In this document: positions 43,377-52,078 of the stretch, in pieces
Position numbering within the stretch: the stretch's first letter is position 1
Layout of the letters: each line of letters begins with the position of its first letter
Assembly: GCA_964437185.1 (NCBI GenBank)
Contig: CAYTFU010000001.1
Location: 124,001-188,000, forward strand
Reading direction: 5' to 3'
Length of the DNA stretch: 64,000 nt
Source: UBA10103 sp964437185
Lineage (GTDB): Bacteria > Patescibacteriota > Minisyncoccia > Phycocordibacterales > UBA2100
The notes under the pieces: model-generated
Told to the model about the DNA's origin: nothing
The model's database searches: none
Seen by the model: the letters and a program-made list of their open reading frames with translations, nothing else
Made by a program: the position numbers and the translations under genes

Positions 43377-44386
43377 ATGAGGCTTTCCTGCGTCTTCGGA
43401 AGCACAGCCCCGATGTGTTCGTATCCCTTCTTTGTGACGGTGCGGCCGCGCGGGGTGCGCTCGATAAAGCCGAGTTGCATGAGGTAGGGTTCGTGCACTT
43501 CTTCAATGGTCGCTTCCTCTTCTGAGAGCGATGCGGCGATTGTTTTGAGTCCCACAGGCCCGCCGCCAAATTTTTCTACAAGGAGCGTGAGGATGTCTCG
43601 GTCGGTCTGATTGAGGCCGCCTTCGTCGATTTCAAGCAGCGCGAGTGCCTTGCGTACCGTCTTCATGTCGAGTGATTCGCCGTTTACTTCTGCAAAATCG
43701 CGCGCGCGTTTCAAAAGGTAGTTGGCGGTGCGCGGTGTCGCGCGGCTGCGCGACGCGATTTCGCTGAGGGATTCGTTGTCGACTTCAATCGAAAGAATTT
43801 TTGCCGAGCGGCGAAGAATTTCTGTAATCTCGGCAATTGAGTAGTACTGTAATCGGAACGTGCCGCCAGAAAATCGGGAGCGAAGCGGTGCGGAGAGCAT
43901 CGAAATCCGCGTTGTTGCGGCAATTAGAGTGAAGGCGGGGAGTTCGAGCTGCACGGTGCGCGCGCTCGGTCCTTTACCAATCACGATATCGAGTACCCCT
44001 GCTTCCATAGCGGGGTACATCACCTCCTCGATAGTCCGGTTGAGGCGGTGGATTTCGTCTATAAAAAGCACATCACCTGCTGAGAGGTTGGTGAGGATGG
44101 CGGCAAGATCGCCGACGCGTTCGATTGCGGGGCCGGAGGTCGAGCGCATGTTGGCTCCGATCTCTTTGGTCACCAAGTGGGCGAGGGTGGTCTTGCCGAG
44201 TCCTGGCGGACCGTAGAAAAGGACGTGCTCAGGCTGCTGATTGCGGCCCTTGGCGGCCGTGAGGAGGATACGGAGGTTCTCCTTGATCGACGGTTGGCCC
44301 ACGTACTCATTCCACGAAGCAGGGCGTAGCGCCTGATCGAGGGAATGTGGGCTTTTTTCTATGATTTTTGTATCTTTTTGACTCAT
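43373..44386 (-). CDS. ruvB: Holliday junction helicase RuvB
   Basis: AAA+ motor of branch migration, 337 residues from ATG 44386 (MSQKDTKIIEK). Walker A GPPGLGKTTLAH (about 60), Walker B DVLFIDEIHRLN (about 110), sensor 1 IAATTR and the C-terminal winged helix (GGGPVGLKTIAASL, IERTPRGR) are all present. The frame extends 21 codons further but that part lacks family match. Works with RuvA (56373) and RuvC (38785). Confidence 0.96.
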   Translation of the reverse strand: MSQKDTKIIEKSPHSLDQALRPASWNEYVGQPSIKENLRILLTAAKGRNQQPEHVLFYGPPGLGKTTLAHLVTKEIGANMRSTSGPAIERVGDLAAILTNLSAGDVLFIDEIHRLNRTIEEVMYPAMEAGVLDIVIGKGPSARTVQLELPAFTLIAATTRISMLSAPLRSRFSGGTFRLQYYSIAEITEILRRSAKILSIEVDNESLSEIASRSRATPRTANYLLKRARDFAEVNGESLDMKTVRKALALLEIDEGGLNQTDRDILTLLVEKFGGGPVGLKTIAASLSEEEATIEEVHEPYLMQLGFIERTPRGRTVTKKGYEHIGAVLPKTQESLI

Positions 44387-44449
44387 ATCGAGGCTCTGCT
44401 GCCGCGCCAAACGCGGGGGTAGGGGCTCGGGAAACATCGCACAACACAC

Positions 44450-44478
44450 TTGACATCTCGGCTACTCCATGCTACACT
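44450..44478 (+). promoter_or_regulatory. Consensus promoter of the orphan RNA
   Basis: TTGACA (44450-44455), 17 bases, TACACT (44473-44478). It points into about 300 bases that hold no open frame but end in a terminator. Confidence 0.75.
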
Positions 44479-44696
44479 CTCGCTCAGTTCGTTTTCGCGT
44501 TTTTTCTATATCTCCGAGAGGCGCGCAGTATCGGGCGATGGTGACTTTTCCGAGGACGATGCAGTTGTGCCGCTTGCGGCATTTGCTTCATCCATCCTTA
44601 GGTCCTAGTCGCAACTTTGCATAAAAGCATCGCCCGATAGTGCTCATCTCTCACCGAAGAGTGATCCCGCCTGCAGAGCGGGGCCACCGAAAAGTG

Positions 44697-44717
44697 ATCC
44701 TGAGCGAAGTCGAAGGA
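44697..44717. repeat. CCTGAGCGAAGTCGAAGGA element
   Basis: Belongs to a short intergenic repeat type that I recall from many unrelated genomes and metagenomes. Only one copy noticed here; a GTGATCC next to it also occurs at 44660. Confidence 0.4.
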
Positions 44718-44739
44718 CAAACCTACCCCAACGATAACA

Positions 44740-44767
44740 CCGCATTGCCCCCGCGCAATGCGGTTTT
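44740..44767 (+). terminator. Terminator of the orphan RNA
   Basis: CCGCATTG (44740-44747) and CAATGCGG (44756-44763) with an 8-base loop, then TTTT on the plus strand only. Confidence 0.75.
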
Positions 44768-44799
44768 GTGGTGTAAATCAATGCGACTCGTATCACCCT

Positions 44800-45156
44800 T
44801 CACCCGCTAAGGGCGCTTTTCAATGTCTCGAGTATCTTCTTCTGGAATGGTTCTGGGGCTATTGCCTTGACCAGATCAGCCGCGATTTCGTTGAGTATTG
44901 GACGTAAATCGCTCTTTTTTAGTCCGTCGTGAGTTCTAACCGCCTCGACAATAAAGAGTGCTACCTCAGAGGCGGTGGTAGTAAGTCCAGCGTGCTGGAG
45001 TAGCAATGGGACGAAAGTGTTTCGGAGCTTGGGATCTGGGATCATTGAATACAGTTGATCGCGCATGTCGTTCTCGCCCCTCAATCGCACAGTTTCTTGG
45101 GCAGTTTCGATTGTGAGTCTGAGTCCGTCGGGTACGGGCGGTTTCTGTCGTTCCAT
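44800..45156 (-). CDS. Hypothetical soluble protein downstream of the PilB/GspE ATPase
   Basis: Protein of 118 residues from ATG 45156, not recognised. All-helical, no signal, with a conserved-looking middle (PDPKLRNTFVPLLLQHAGL) and an amphipathic C-terminus. A TTG at 45177, overlapping the ATPase stop, is an alternative start. Probably cotranscribed with the ATPase. Confidence 0.6.
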   Translation of the reverse strand: MERQKPPVPDGLRLTIETAQETVRLRGENDMRDQLYSMIPDPKLRNTFVPLLLQHAGLTTTASEVALFIVEAVRTHDGLKKSDLRPILNEIAADLVKAIAPEPFQKKILETLKSALSG

Positions 45157-45166
45157 AGTATTGATG

Positions 45167-46864
45167 TCAATTCCCAATCGTTTCGAGCATCACGGAGTCG
45201 TGCAGATCAACGATGCGGGAGAGTTCTTCGAGAGAGGTGGTGCCCTGAAGCACTTTTACCACGCCATCCTGCGCCATGCGGCGGATTTTTTGGTGCGATG
45301 CCGCCTTCCAAATGTCGCGGTCGGATGACGAGTGGCGCACACAGTCCTCGATTTCTTTATCCATGAGAATCACTTCTACTATCGCGAGTCGGCCCTTGTA
45401 GCCGATGCCGCCGCACTTCGGACAGCCCTTCGGTAGCCACGACTTCGTGCGGTTTTCAGGCAACTCATCGGCGTGAGGAATGTTTCGCAAGATCGGTTCT
45501 ATCGTCGCCAAGTCTTCTGGATTGAGCGGCTGCTCGACACGGCAATGCGGACAGAGGCGGCGGACGAGGCGCTGTGCCATAGCCACCGTAAGTGCGGCTC
45601 CCAAAATGTCGGGGTTTACGCCCATGTCGAGAAGGCGGGGGAAGGTGCCAGCGGCGTCGTTGGTGTGGAGTGTTGAGAATACGAGGTGACCGGTAAGAGA
45701 AGCATTGATTGCCGTAGAGGCTACTTCTGCATCGCGGATCTCGCCGACCATGATTACATCCGGGTCTTGGCGCAGCGTCGAACGCAGACCGAGGGCGAAA
45801 GTGTAATCCTTGGAGACTTGCGTCTGCACGACCCCGGGGAGGTGGTATTCAATCGGATCTTCGATCGTTACGATTTTGATTCCGGGGCTGTGGACTTGTC
45901 GCAAGAATGCGTAGAGCGTGGTCGTTTTACCCGAACCGGTAGGCCCTGTGTTCAAAATCATGCCGTTGGGTTTTTCTATTTCGCGTTTGAAAATCTCCAT
46001 CAAGTACTTATCAAACCCGAGCGCTTCCATGGGGAGCGCAATGGTGGAGGGATCGAGTACGCGCATCACGATCGTTTCTGCATAGGCGCCGGGCAAGATG
46101 GAACTACGAATTTCGATTTCTTTTTGATTTACGACGATGGAGAAGCGGCCGTCTTGTGCCATGTTTTTAATATTGAGTTTGAGACCCGAAAGCAGCTTGA
46201 TGCGAGACGCGATGAGGCGGTATGTTGCGGCGTCAAATTTTGTGATCTCGATCAAAACGCCGTCCAAGCGATAGCGCATGCGCACGCTATCTTCTTCGGG
46301 TTCGAGGTGAATATCCGACGTGCCGAGCGAGAGCGCGCCCGCCATCATGATTTCGAGGATGCGAGAAATGCGGTGCGTGTCTTTGGTTCCCGAGTGAGAA
46401 AGGATCTCGGTGTGCACATCTTCGATTGATTTGAGTTTCTGGAGCATCTCTTGGATCGTCTCGTTTGAGAGCGTGAGGACGCCCGCTTCGGTCTCTGTGG
46501 CATACGAAATGTCGTGGTAACGATCCCACGCGTGTTCGAGCGAGGCCTTGGAAACGATGACGCGTCGCACCTGGTATCCAAGTTTTTCAATATTCGCAAC
46601 AATCTGCAGCGCATCCGGCCGCTCGGGAGAGCGCATGCCGAGGTAGATCACTTTGTCGGCTTTACGAAACGCAGCGACTTCCGATGTCCGCGCGATGGGC
46701 TCATCGACGAGGCGCAGGGCGTCCGAATCAATCGATTTTGAGGTGAGGTCTGCGTACTCGATACCATATTTGCCCGCGAGCATTTCCGCGAGCTGCTCTT
46801 CTTCCTTGAGCAAAAGTTCGTGGAGACGTTCGTCTCGTTTTTTCTCATCAAACTGCGTTGCCAT
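45167..46864 (-). CDS. pilB: GspE/PilB-type type II secretion/type IV pilus ATPase
   Basis: Assembly ATPase of the GspE/PilB family, 565 residues from ATG 46864. An N-terminal GspE-II-like domain is followed by the ATPase core with Walker A GPTGSGKTTTLY (about 325), Asp box and Walker B VGEIRDAEVA (about 390) and His box TGHLVFSTLHTNDA. The tetracysteine zinc motif is present as LCPHC ... CPKCGG. No other pilus gene is nearby, so the parts are scattered or it drives another apparatus. Divergent from tsaE with a shared promoter palindrome. Confidence 0.93.
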   Translation of the reverse strand: MATQFDEKKRDERLHELLLKEEEQLAEMLAGKYGIEYADLTSKSIDSDALRLVDEPIARTSEVAAFRKADKVIYLGMRSPERPDALQIVANIEKLGYQVRRVIVSKASLEHAWDRYHDISYATETEAGVLTLSNETIQEMLQKLKSIEDVHTEILSHSGTKDTHRISRILEIMMAGALSLGTSDIHLEPEEDSVRMRYRLDGVLIEITKFDAATYRLIASRIKLLSGLKLNIKNMAQDGRFSIVVNQKEIEIRSSILPGAYAETIVMRVLDPSTIALPMEALGFDKYLMEIFKREIEKPNGMILNTGPTGSGKTTTLYAFLRQVHSPGIKIVTIEDPIEYHLPGVVQTQVSKDYTFALGLRSTLRQDPDVIMVGEIRDAEVASTAINASLTGHLVFSTLHTNDAAGTFPRLLDMGVNPDILGAALTVAMAQRLVRRLCPHCRVEQPLNPEDLATIEPILRNIPHADELPENRTKSWLPKGCPKCGGIGYKGRLAIVEVILMDKEIEDCVRHSSSDRDIWKAASHQKIRRMAQDGVVKVLQGTTSLEELSRIVDLHDSVMLETIGN

Positions 46865-46871
46865 TCTCACT

Positions 46872-46881
46872 ATTGTACAAT
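46872..46881. promoter_or_regulatory. Palindrome ATTGTACAAT acting as -10 box in both directions
   Basis: A perfect 10-base palindrome reads TACAAT on both strands. Plus strand: 6 bases to GTG 46888 of tsaE. Minus strand: 7 bases to ATG 46864 of the ATPase. Only 23 bases separate the two start codons. Confidence 0.75.
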
Positions 46882-46887
46882 GCCTTC

Positions 46888-47373
46888 GTGAAGAAGATAT
46901 ACGGGATACCGGAGTTTGCCGCGGAGGCAGTGAGGCTCGCCAATGCGCTGGCTCCAAAGGGGATGAACGCCACGGTGATCACCTTGAGTGGAGAGCTTGG
47001 AGCGGGCAAGACGACCTGGGTGCAACGAATGGCGGAAGCTTTGGGGGTAAAGGAGACGGTCACAAGTCCGACATTTGTGTTGGAAAAGGTATACCCCATT
47101 AGAAAGAGTACTTCTAACGGGGCAGGCGCACTCGAGGGGCACGTGTTTGATCGGCTTATACACATCGATGCCTATAGATTGAACAGCGTAAAGGAACTCG
47201 AGGCTCTGGGATGGAAGGATATATTGAGTGATTCAGGTAATCTCGTAGTACTCGAATGGCCGGAGAGGGTGCCGGAAGCGATGCCTGCCAATGCGATCCG
47301 CATACGATTCGACATTGTGGAGGACGGGCGTATCATCACTATTGATGACAAGGGAAAAAACACAATCGAGTAA
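46888..47373 (+). CDS. tsaE: tRNA threonylcarbamoyladenosine synthesis ATPase TsaE
   Basis: ATPase that works with TsaB and TsaD to make t6A37 in ANN-decoding tRNAs. About 161 residues, usual length. Walker A GELGAGKTTWVQ (about 43), the SPTF motif (VTSPTFVLEKVYP) and IHIDAYRLNSVKEL with LVVLEWPERVP are typical. GTG 46888 is set by the promoter. The insert RKSTSNGAGALEGHVFDRL before IHID is longer than usual. It overlaps polA by 29 bases. Confidence 0.94.
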   Translation: MKKIYGIPEFAAEAVRLANALAPKGMNATVITLSGELGAGKTTWVQRMAEALGVKETVTSPTFVLEKVYPIRKSTSNGAGALEGHVFDRLIHIDAYRLNSVKELEALGWKDILSDSGNLVVLEWPERVPEAMPANAIRIRFDIVEDGRIITIDDKGKNTIE

Positions 47374-49762
47374 ACCCCTCGACACCGCTCGGGGTAAACC
47401 AAAACGCCTTCTTTTGCTCGACACGCACGCGATTTTGCATCGCGCATATCATGCATTGCCCGATCTCACGACGTCGAGCGGTGAGCCCACGGGCGCGCTC
47501 TATGGGCTCATGACGATGCTTCTCAAGTCGATCACCGATTTGAAACCTGATTACATAGTGGCGGCGCGTGATCGTGCCGAGAAGACGTATCGCCACGACC
47601 TCTTTGAAGATTACAAAGGTACGCGCGCAAAGACGGACGACGCGCTCGTCGGACAGCTCATCAAGGCGGGGCAAGTGTTTGAGGCGTTCGGGATTCCCGT
47701 GCTTGATGCGGTAGGGTTTGAAGCCGATGACGTGGTGGGGACAGTCGCCACGCAAGTGGCGCATAGAAAGGATTTGGAAACGGTCATTCTTACGGGAGAC
47801 ATGGACATGTTGCAGCTCGTCGTCGATGGGCGCGTGACGGTGTATCGATTGCTCACCGGCATTTCTAACATGAAGTATTACGACGAAGACGCGGTGAAAG
47901 AGCGCTACGGTTTTGGCCCGGAACATGTGACTGATTACAAGGGTATGTGCGGCGATCAGTCGGACAACATAAAGGGCATAAAGGGGATAGGAGAAAAGAC
48001 GGCGACGGAATTAATTCAGCAATTTGGTTCTATAGAAAATATTTATAAAACGCTTGAGAAGAAGCCAGCCGAATTTGAGAAAAAAGGAATCAAACCTCGA
48101 GTAGTGAAGCTTCTTGAGGAGGGCAAAGACGCAGCGCTTTTTTCGAAGCAGCTTGCAACCATCCGCCGCGACGCCCCTGTTCACTTCGAAATGCCCGAGC
48201 ATGAGTGGCGGCTTGCCGATCACGCGGAACGCGTCGCCGCCCTGTGCGACACATTTGAATTTCGTTCACTTAAGGAAAAGATTCAGCCAGCGCTCAAATC
48301 CGATGCATCTGTCGCTTCAGAAGAGAATAGTGCCTCATCGGTCGATCCATCTCGCGTCCGCGAAATCACGGTGGCGCTCTGGCTCCTCCACTCCGATACT
48401 ACGAACCCCACGCTCGCGGACATTTTGGAGCAGGGGAGAAGCGAGGATTTTGAGAAGGCGTCGGAGACGATACTGAAAGATCTGCGCGCCGCCCCGAAAT
48501 TGCTCGAGGTGTATGAGCGCATAGAAAAACCGCTCATTCCGGTGGTTGCGCGTATGAATGCGGCGGGCGTGCGCGTGGACAGTGATCATCTTGCGAAGCT
48601 GGCAAAAGAGTATCGAAAGGAACTTGGCAATCTTGCGGGAAAAATTTTTCATCACGCAGGGCATGAATTCAATATCAATTCCCCGAAGCAACTCGGCGTC
48701 ATTTTGTACGACGAATTAAAAATTCAAACAAGCAACCTGAAGAAGACGGCGGGTGGCGCGCGAACCACCAAGGAGAGCGAACTTGAGAAGCTCGCCGACC
48801 TGCATCCGATAATCAACGACATCTTGGCGTACCGAGAACTTCAGAAACTTCTCTCGACGTACATCGACAAAATTCCGGCTCTCGTAAGCCCGGATGGCAG
48901 ACTCCGCGCAGAGTTTCTCCAGACCGGCACCGTGACTGGACGAATGGGATGTCAGAATCCGAATCTTCAAAATATTCCCATTAAGACGGATCTAGGGCGT
49001 CGCATACGCTCCGCGTTTGCCGCGTCTCCGGGCCGCACTCTCATTGCGCTCGACTACTCGCAGATCGAGCTACGCATCGCGGCCGGGCTTTCGCGCGACC
49101 AGAAGCTCGTCGATGTCTTTACGTCGGGGGGCGATATTCATACCGCGGTAGCAGCCGAAGTGTTTAATGTCCCAAAAGAGAAAGTGGACTATGAAATGCG
49201 TCGCAAAGCGAAGGTTATTAATTTCGGAATTCTCTACGGCATGGGAGTGAATGCGTTGCGAGCAAATCTCGGCGAGGGAGTTTCGCGCGAGGATGCGGCG
49301 AAATATTTAGAGAAATACTTTAAGGATTTTTCGGGGCTCGCGAAATATATTGAACACACGAAAGCGGAAGCGACGCGACTCGGGTACACAGAGACGCTCT
49401 ATGGTCGGCGCCGATATTTTCCCGCGCTCAAGTCCTCAATCCCTGGATTTAAAGCGCAGGCGGAGCGCATGGCGATCAACGCACCAATTCAAGGCACGCA
49501 ATCAGACATCATCAAGCTCGCCATGGTCGCGGCGGATGCGCTGGTCGAGAAGAAAGGCTGGAGAGAAAGAGTCGACCTCGTCCTCCAGGTGCACGACGAG
49601 CTTGTCTATGAAGTGGACGAATCGCTCGCTCGTGATGCAGCGGAGGCAATTCGCACCACGATGGAATCGGTGGTCACGGACGACGCCCTCTCCGGCGTGC
49701 CTATAGTTGTCGAAGTGGCGATGGGAGAGAATTGGGGAGAGATGAGGAAGGTTGGTCGCTAA
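47345..49762 (+). CDS. polA: DNA polymerase I
   Basis: Repair and gap-filling polymerase, 805 residues. The N-terminal 5'-3' nuclease (LLLLDTHAILHRAYHALP, GDMDMLQLV, GIKGIGEKTA) is complete. The middle region (about 310-430) lacks the acidic residues of a proofreading exonuclease and is shorter than in E. coli (928). Polymerase motifs: A DYSQIELRI, B RRKAKVINFGILYGMG, C VLQVHDELVYEV. ATG 47345 lies inside the end of tsaE, so the genes are coupled; holA follows after one base. Confidence 0.96.
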   Translation: MTREKTQSSKPLDTARGKPKRLLLLDTHAILHRAYHALPDLTTSSGEPTGALYGLMTMLLKSITDLKPDYIVAARDRAEKTYRHDLFEDYKGTRAKTDDALVGQLIKAGQVFEAFGIPVLDAVGFEADDVVGTVATQVAHRKDLETVILTGDMDMLQLVVDGRVTVYRLLTGISNMKYYDEDAVKERYGFGPEHVTDYKGMCGDQSDNIKGIKGIGEKTATELIQQFGSIENIYKTLEKKPAEFEKKGIKPRVVKLLEEGKDAALFSKQLATIRRDAPVHFEMPEHEWRLADHAERVAALCDTFEFRSLKEKIQPALKSDASVASEENSASSVDPSRVREITVALWLLHSDTTNPTLADILEQGRSEDFEKASETILKDLRAAPKLLEVYERIEKPLIPVVARMNAAGVRVDSDHLAKLAKEYRKELGNLAGKIFHHAGHEFNINSPKQLGVILYDELKIQTSNLKKTAGGARTTKESELEKLADLHPIINDILAYRELQKLLSTYIDKIPALVSPDGRLRAEFLQTGTVTGRMGCQNPNLQNIPIKTDLGRRIRSAFAASPGRTLIALDYSQIELRIAAGLSRDQKLVDVFTSGGDIHTAVAAEVFNVPKEKVDYEMRRKAKVINFGILYGMGVNALRANLGEGVSREDAAKYLEKYFKDFSGLAKYIEHTKAEATRLGYTETLYGRRRYFPALKSSIPGFKAQAERMAINAPIQGTQSDIIKLAMVAADALVEKKGWRERVDLVLQVHDELVYEVDESLARDAAEAIRTTMESVVTDDALSGVPIVVEVAMGENWGEMRKVGR

Positions 49763-49763
49763 T

Positions 49764-50405
49764 ATGTTGTATTTTTTTTCTGGAACGGATAGAGAAAAGG
49801 CGAGAAAAGCCCTTGATGTTGTGGTGGATAAGGAGGCGAAAAAGGTTGATCGGATTGCGCGTATCACCGATGCTAATACCTACGAAGATCTCGCAACGAC
49901 GCTCCAGGGTGGGGGAATGTTTGCGGAGACGCGGGCGGTCGTGCTCGATGGGGCGCTTGCGAACGAGGAGATGCACAGTCTCGTGATCAATTCTCTTCCG
50001 ATGCTCAAAAAATCGTCAGAAGATTTCTTCATCCTTGAAGAAAAACCAGATGCTGATACAAGGAAAAAAATAGAAAAGTATGCAGAAAAATCTGAGCGGT
50101 ACGATCTCCCTGCCAAAAAGAAAGACAATAGCATTTTCTCAATGGCCAACGCGCTCGCAAAGCGCGACAAGCGCGCACTTTGGATAAACTATCAGTCCGA
50201 ACTTCAGAAGGGCGCTGCTCCCGAAGCGATTCACGGCATTTTATTCTGGGGGGCGAAGGATATGTTTTTGAAATCACGAGCACCGGATTCAGCGGAGCGT
50301 GGAAAAAAACTTGTCGCAACACTCGCCGAGCTCCCGCATGAGGCGCGCCGCCATGGCGAAGACCTCGAATATGCACTTGAACGATTTGTGCTCTCAGGAT
50401 TGTGA
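49764..50405 (+). CDS. holA: DNA polymerase III delta subunit (HolA-like), short
   Basis: Clamp-loader delta subunit candidate, 213 residues against about 340 in E. coli. The N-terminus (LYFFSGTDREKARKAL), the acidic strand-helix pattern of the non-ATPase AAA+ fold and the region RRHGEDLEYALERFVL at the C-terminus fit the family; much of the middle domain is missing. Start is one base after the polA stop (TAATATG). The identification is by pattern and context. Confidence 0.72.
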   Translation: MLYFFSGTDREKARKALDVVVDKEAKKVDRIARITDANTYEDLATTLQGGGMFAETRAVVLDGALANEEMHSLVINSLPMLKKSSEDFFILEEKPDADTRKKIEKYAEKSERYDLPAKKKDNSIFSMANALAKRDKRALWINYQSELQKGAAPEAIHGILFWGAKDMFLKSRAPDSAERGKKLVATLAELPHEARRHGEDLEYALERFVLSGL

Positions 50406-50420
50406 TACGATTAAAGCGAT

Positions 50421-52067
50421 ATGCATTTCGTCGCGCACCTTTTTTCGTCGAGGGCTCGAGGCATCGGCGTAGTCCTTTCCGTTTTTATACTGTCGGCGGC
50501 TCCAGCGATTACGAATGCGCAGTGGCAAGACTCTTATCAAGAAGCGGTACTCACGGCTCCAGAGAATACTGTGTACGGTTCGTATGAAGCAGCATCGCAG
50601 GCTATGCAGGTGCAAGTGAATGCTGCACCCGCTGGAAGTGTTCCACTTACCCCCTCCATCAGCCCCGCAGCGGATTTAATGTGTACGCCCGTCATTCTGA
50701 AATGCCCCTGCGGCACGGTTCCAGATGGTAAAGGGGGATGTAAGCCGGGCCCAAATATGTTTCAGTGCACATGCTATGACGTTACATTTGGTTTTGTAAC
50801 CTCCGGTATTTGCATCGCGCAAAATAAATGTCAGGCTATTGCGACGAGCGATGGGGTGTTTGATCCGTTGCTCAAGATGTTGGGGCAGGGGCTGATCGGT
50901 CTCGGGTTTCAGAGCTTGGCCGGATTGTTGAGCGGTGGTAGTGGAAGTGGTGGCGGCGGATTCTATACTGGCCCTACGGGACCGACCGGTTGCTCAAGCT
51001 ACTATCAGACCTCCGATATCTCGAAGCTCTCAGATCCGTGCGCGCAGTACGTGGCACCAGTCTCCGACACTATTATCGACACCGGAAGTACGGGAGGGTG
51101 CGATCCACTTGCTGCGGCGCTCGGGCAATGTGGAGGGACGAGTACTACGACGGATACGACGGGCGGATGCGATCCCCTCAGTGTCGCGCTCGGTTTATGC
51201 GATCCGAGTACGCCCGGTGACACCACGAATGGCACGACCACCGACCCCGGCTCCACGGCATCGTCTTCACGCAGTCGAAACTATTCGGTCGTATACACGA
51301 ACATCAAGAAGAGTGCTGATGGCAGCTATGTGGTCACATATTCGACAAGATCGTCAGATGCGGGTGTCGACGCAAATGCGCAAGCGACAGAAAAGACTCG
51401 GCGCGTTATCTATCAACCCGTCACGGGGTTTAACAAAAATGTGCCGGGGGGCGAACGAGGTGACATCATTGCCCGTTCAAGCGACGGTACGGTAATTGCC
51501 GGTTCGCGCGACACGGATAAGAATTCCGAGACCTCAGGCTTCTATGGCGCGCAGACGTTTGGAAATCAAAACCAAAACGGCCTTATGGCATCTTTGTGCA
51601 GGAATCGGCCGTGGGCAAACGGGTTTCTTTCCAAAATCGTGAGCGCGGATTTCTTCGATAATCTTTGTAAAGCGCGCGGATACCAGGTGGGAGAGCCACC
51701 ACCGGCTCCTGTCGTGAGCACGCCGGTTCAGGCTGCGCCACCGCCAGTAGTCCCCGCGAAGCCGGTCGTGAAGCCGGCGACGACGACTCCCGCACGAGCC
51801 ACCTCAACGCCGGTAGCCCCTGCGCGCGTCGACATATGGGCGGTGCCGCCTGTCGTCCCGCTCGGGACGCGCACGTCGATTTTCTGGAGCGCGCAAAATG
51901 TCGTCGATTGTACGGAAACTTCATCGGACGGACAGTTCAGTCACCGCACGCTTTCGGGCGGTTCTGCGACCGTGCCGATCATCGAGCGCACGACCTTTAC
52001 TATCACATGCCTCGTTTCGGATGGTACGAGTGTTACGAAATCTGTTTCAGTTGGACTGAAGCTGTAG
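50421..52067 (+). CDS. Secreted Cys-rich protein with C-terminal Ig-like domain
   Basis: Protein of 548 residues. A signal peptide (1-33, ITNAQ) precedes a Cys-rich region (about 87-145, CTPVILKCPCGT ... CTCYDV), a Gly/Ser-rich stretch with repeats of GGCDPL(A/S)(A/V)ALGLC type (about 220-265), a Pro/Ala/Thr linker (about 425-465) and an Ig-like domain (about 470-548) with the WSAQNVVDCTE pattern. The last domain resembles that of the protein at 58197. A surface or matrix protein is likely; function unknown. Confidence 0.75.
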   Translation: MHFVAHLFSSRARGIGVVLSVFILSAAPAITNAQWQDSYQEAVLTAPENTVYGSYEAASQAMQVQVNAAPAGSVPLTPSISPAADLMCTPVILKCPCGTVPDGKGGCKPGPNMFQCTCYDVTFGFVTSGICIAQNKCQAIATSDGVFDPLLKMLGQGLIGLGFQSLAGLLSGGSGSGGGGFYTGPTGPTGCSSYYQTSDISKLSDPCAQYVAPVSDTIIDTGSTGGCDPLAAALGQCGGTSTTTDTTGGCDPLSVALGLCDPSTPGDTTNGTTTDPGSTASSSRSRNYSVVYTNIKKSADGSYVVTYSTRSSDAGVDANAQATEKTRRVIYQPVTGFNKNVPGGERGDIIARSSDGTVIAGSRDTDKNSETSGFYGAQTFGNQNQNGLMASLCRNRPWANGFLSKIVSADFFDNLCKARGYQVGEPPPAPVVSTPVQAAPPPVVPAKPVVKPATTTPARATSTPVAPARVDIWAVPPVVPLGTRTSIFWSAQNVVDCTETSSDGQFSHRTLSGGSATVPIIERTTFTITCLVSDGTSVTKSVSVGLKL

Positions 52068-52078
52068 AGTCAGAAGCA

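Larger units (their letters stand above)
44485..44767 (+). ncRNA. Candidate structured non-coding RNA
   Basis: From the expected transcription start to the terminator there is no gene. The core is a rod: TATCGGGCGATG (44529-44540) pairs perfectly with CATCGCCCGATA (44628-44639), 12 base pairs and three more beyond one mismatch. Inside, a large internal loop is followed by AGGAC/GTCCT (44553-44557 with 44602-44606) and a tip hairpin TGCCGC/GCGGCA (about 44568-44580). The closing stem, open bubble and end loop recall 6S RNA but it is shorter. SRP, RNase P and tmRNA signatures are absent. Confidence 0.6.

Noticed and set aside
44529..44639. SRP RNA, RNase P RNA or tmRNA identity for the structured RNA
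   Set aside because: The conserved SRP tip, the RNase P core motifs and a tmRNA tag frame or tRNA-like ends are not found on either strand.
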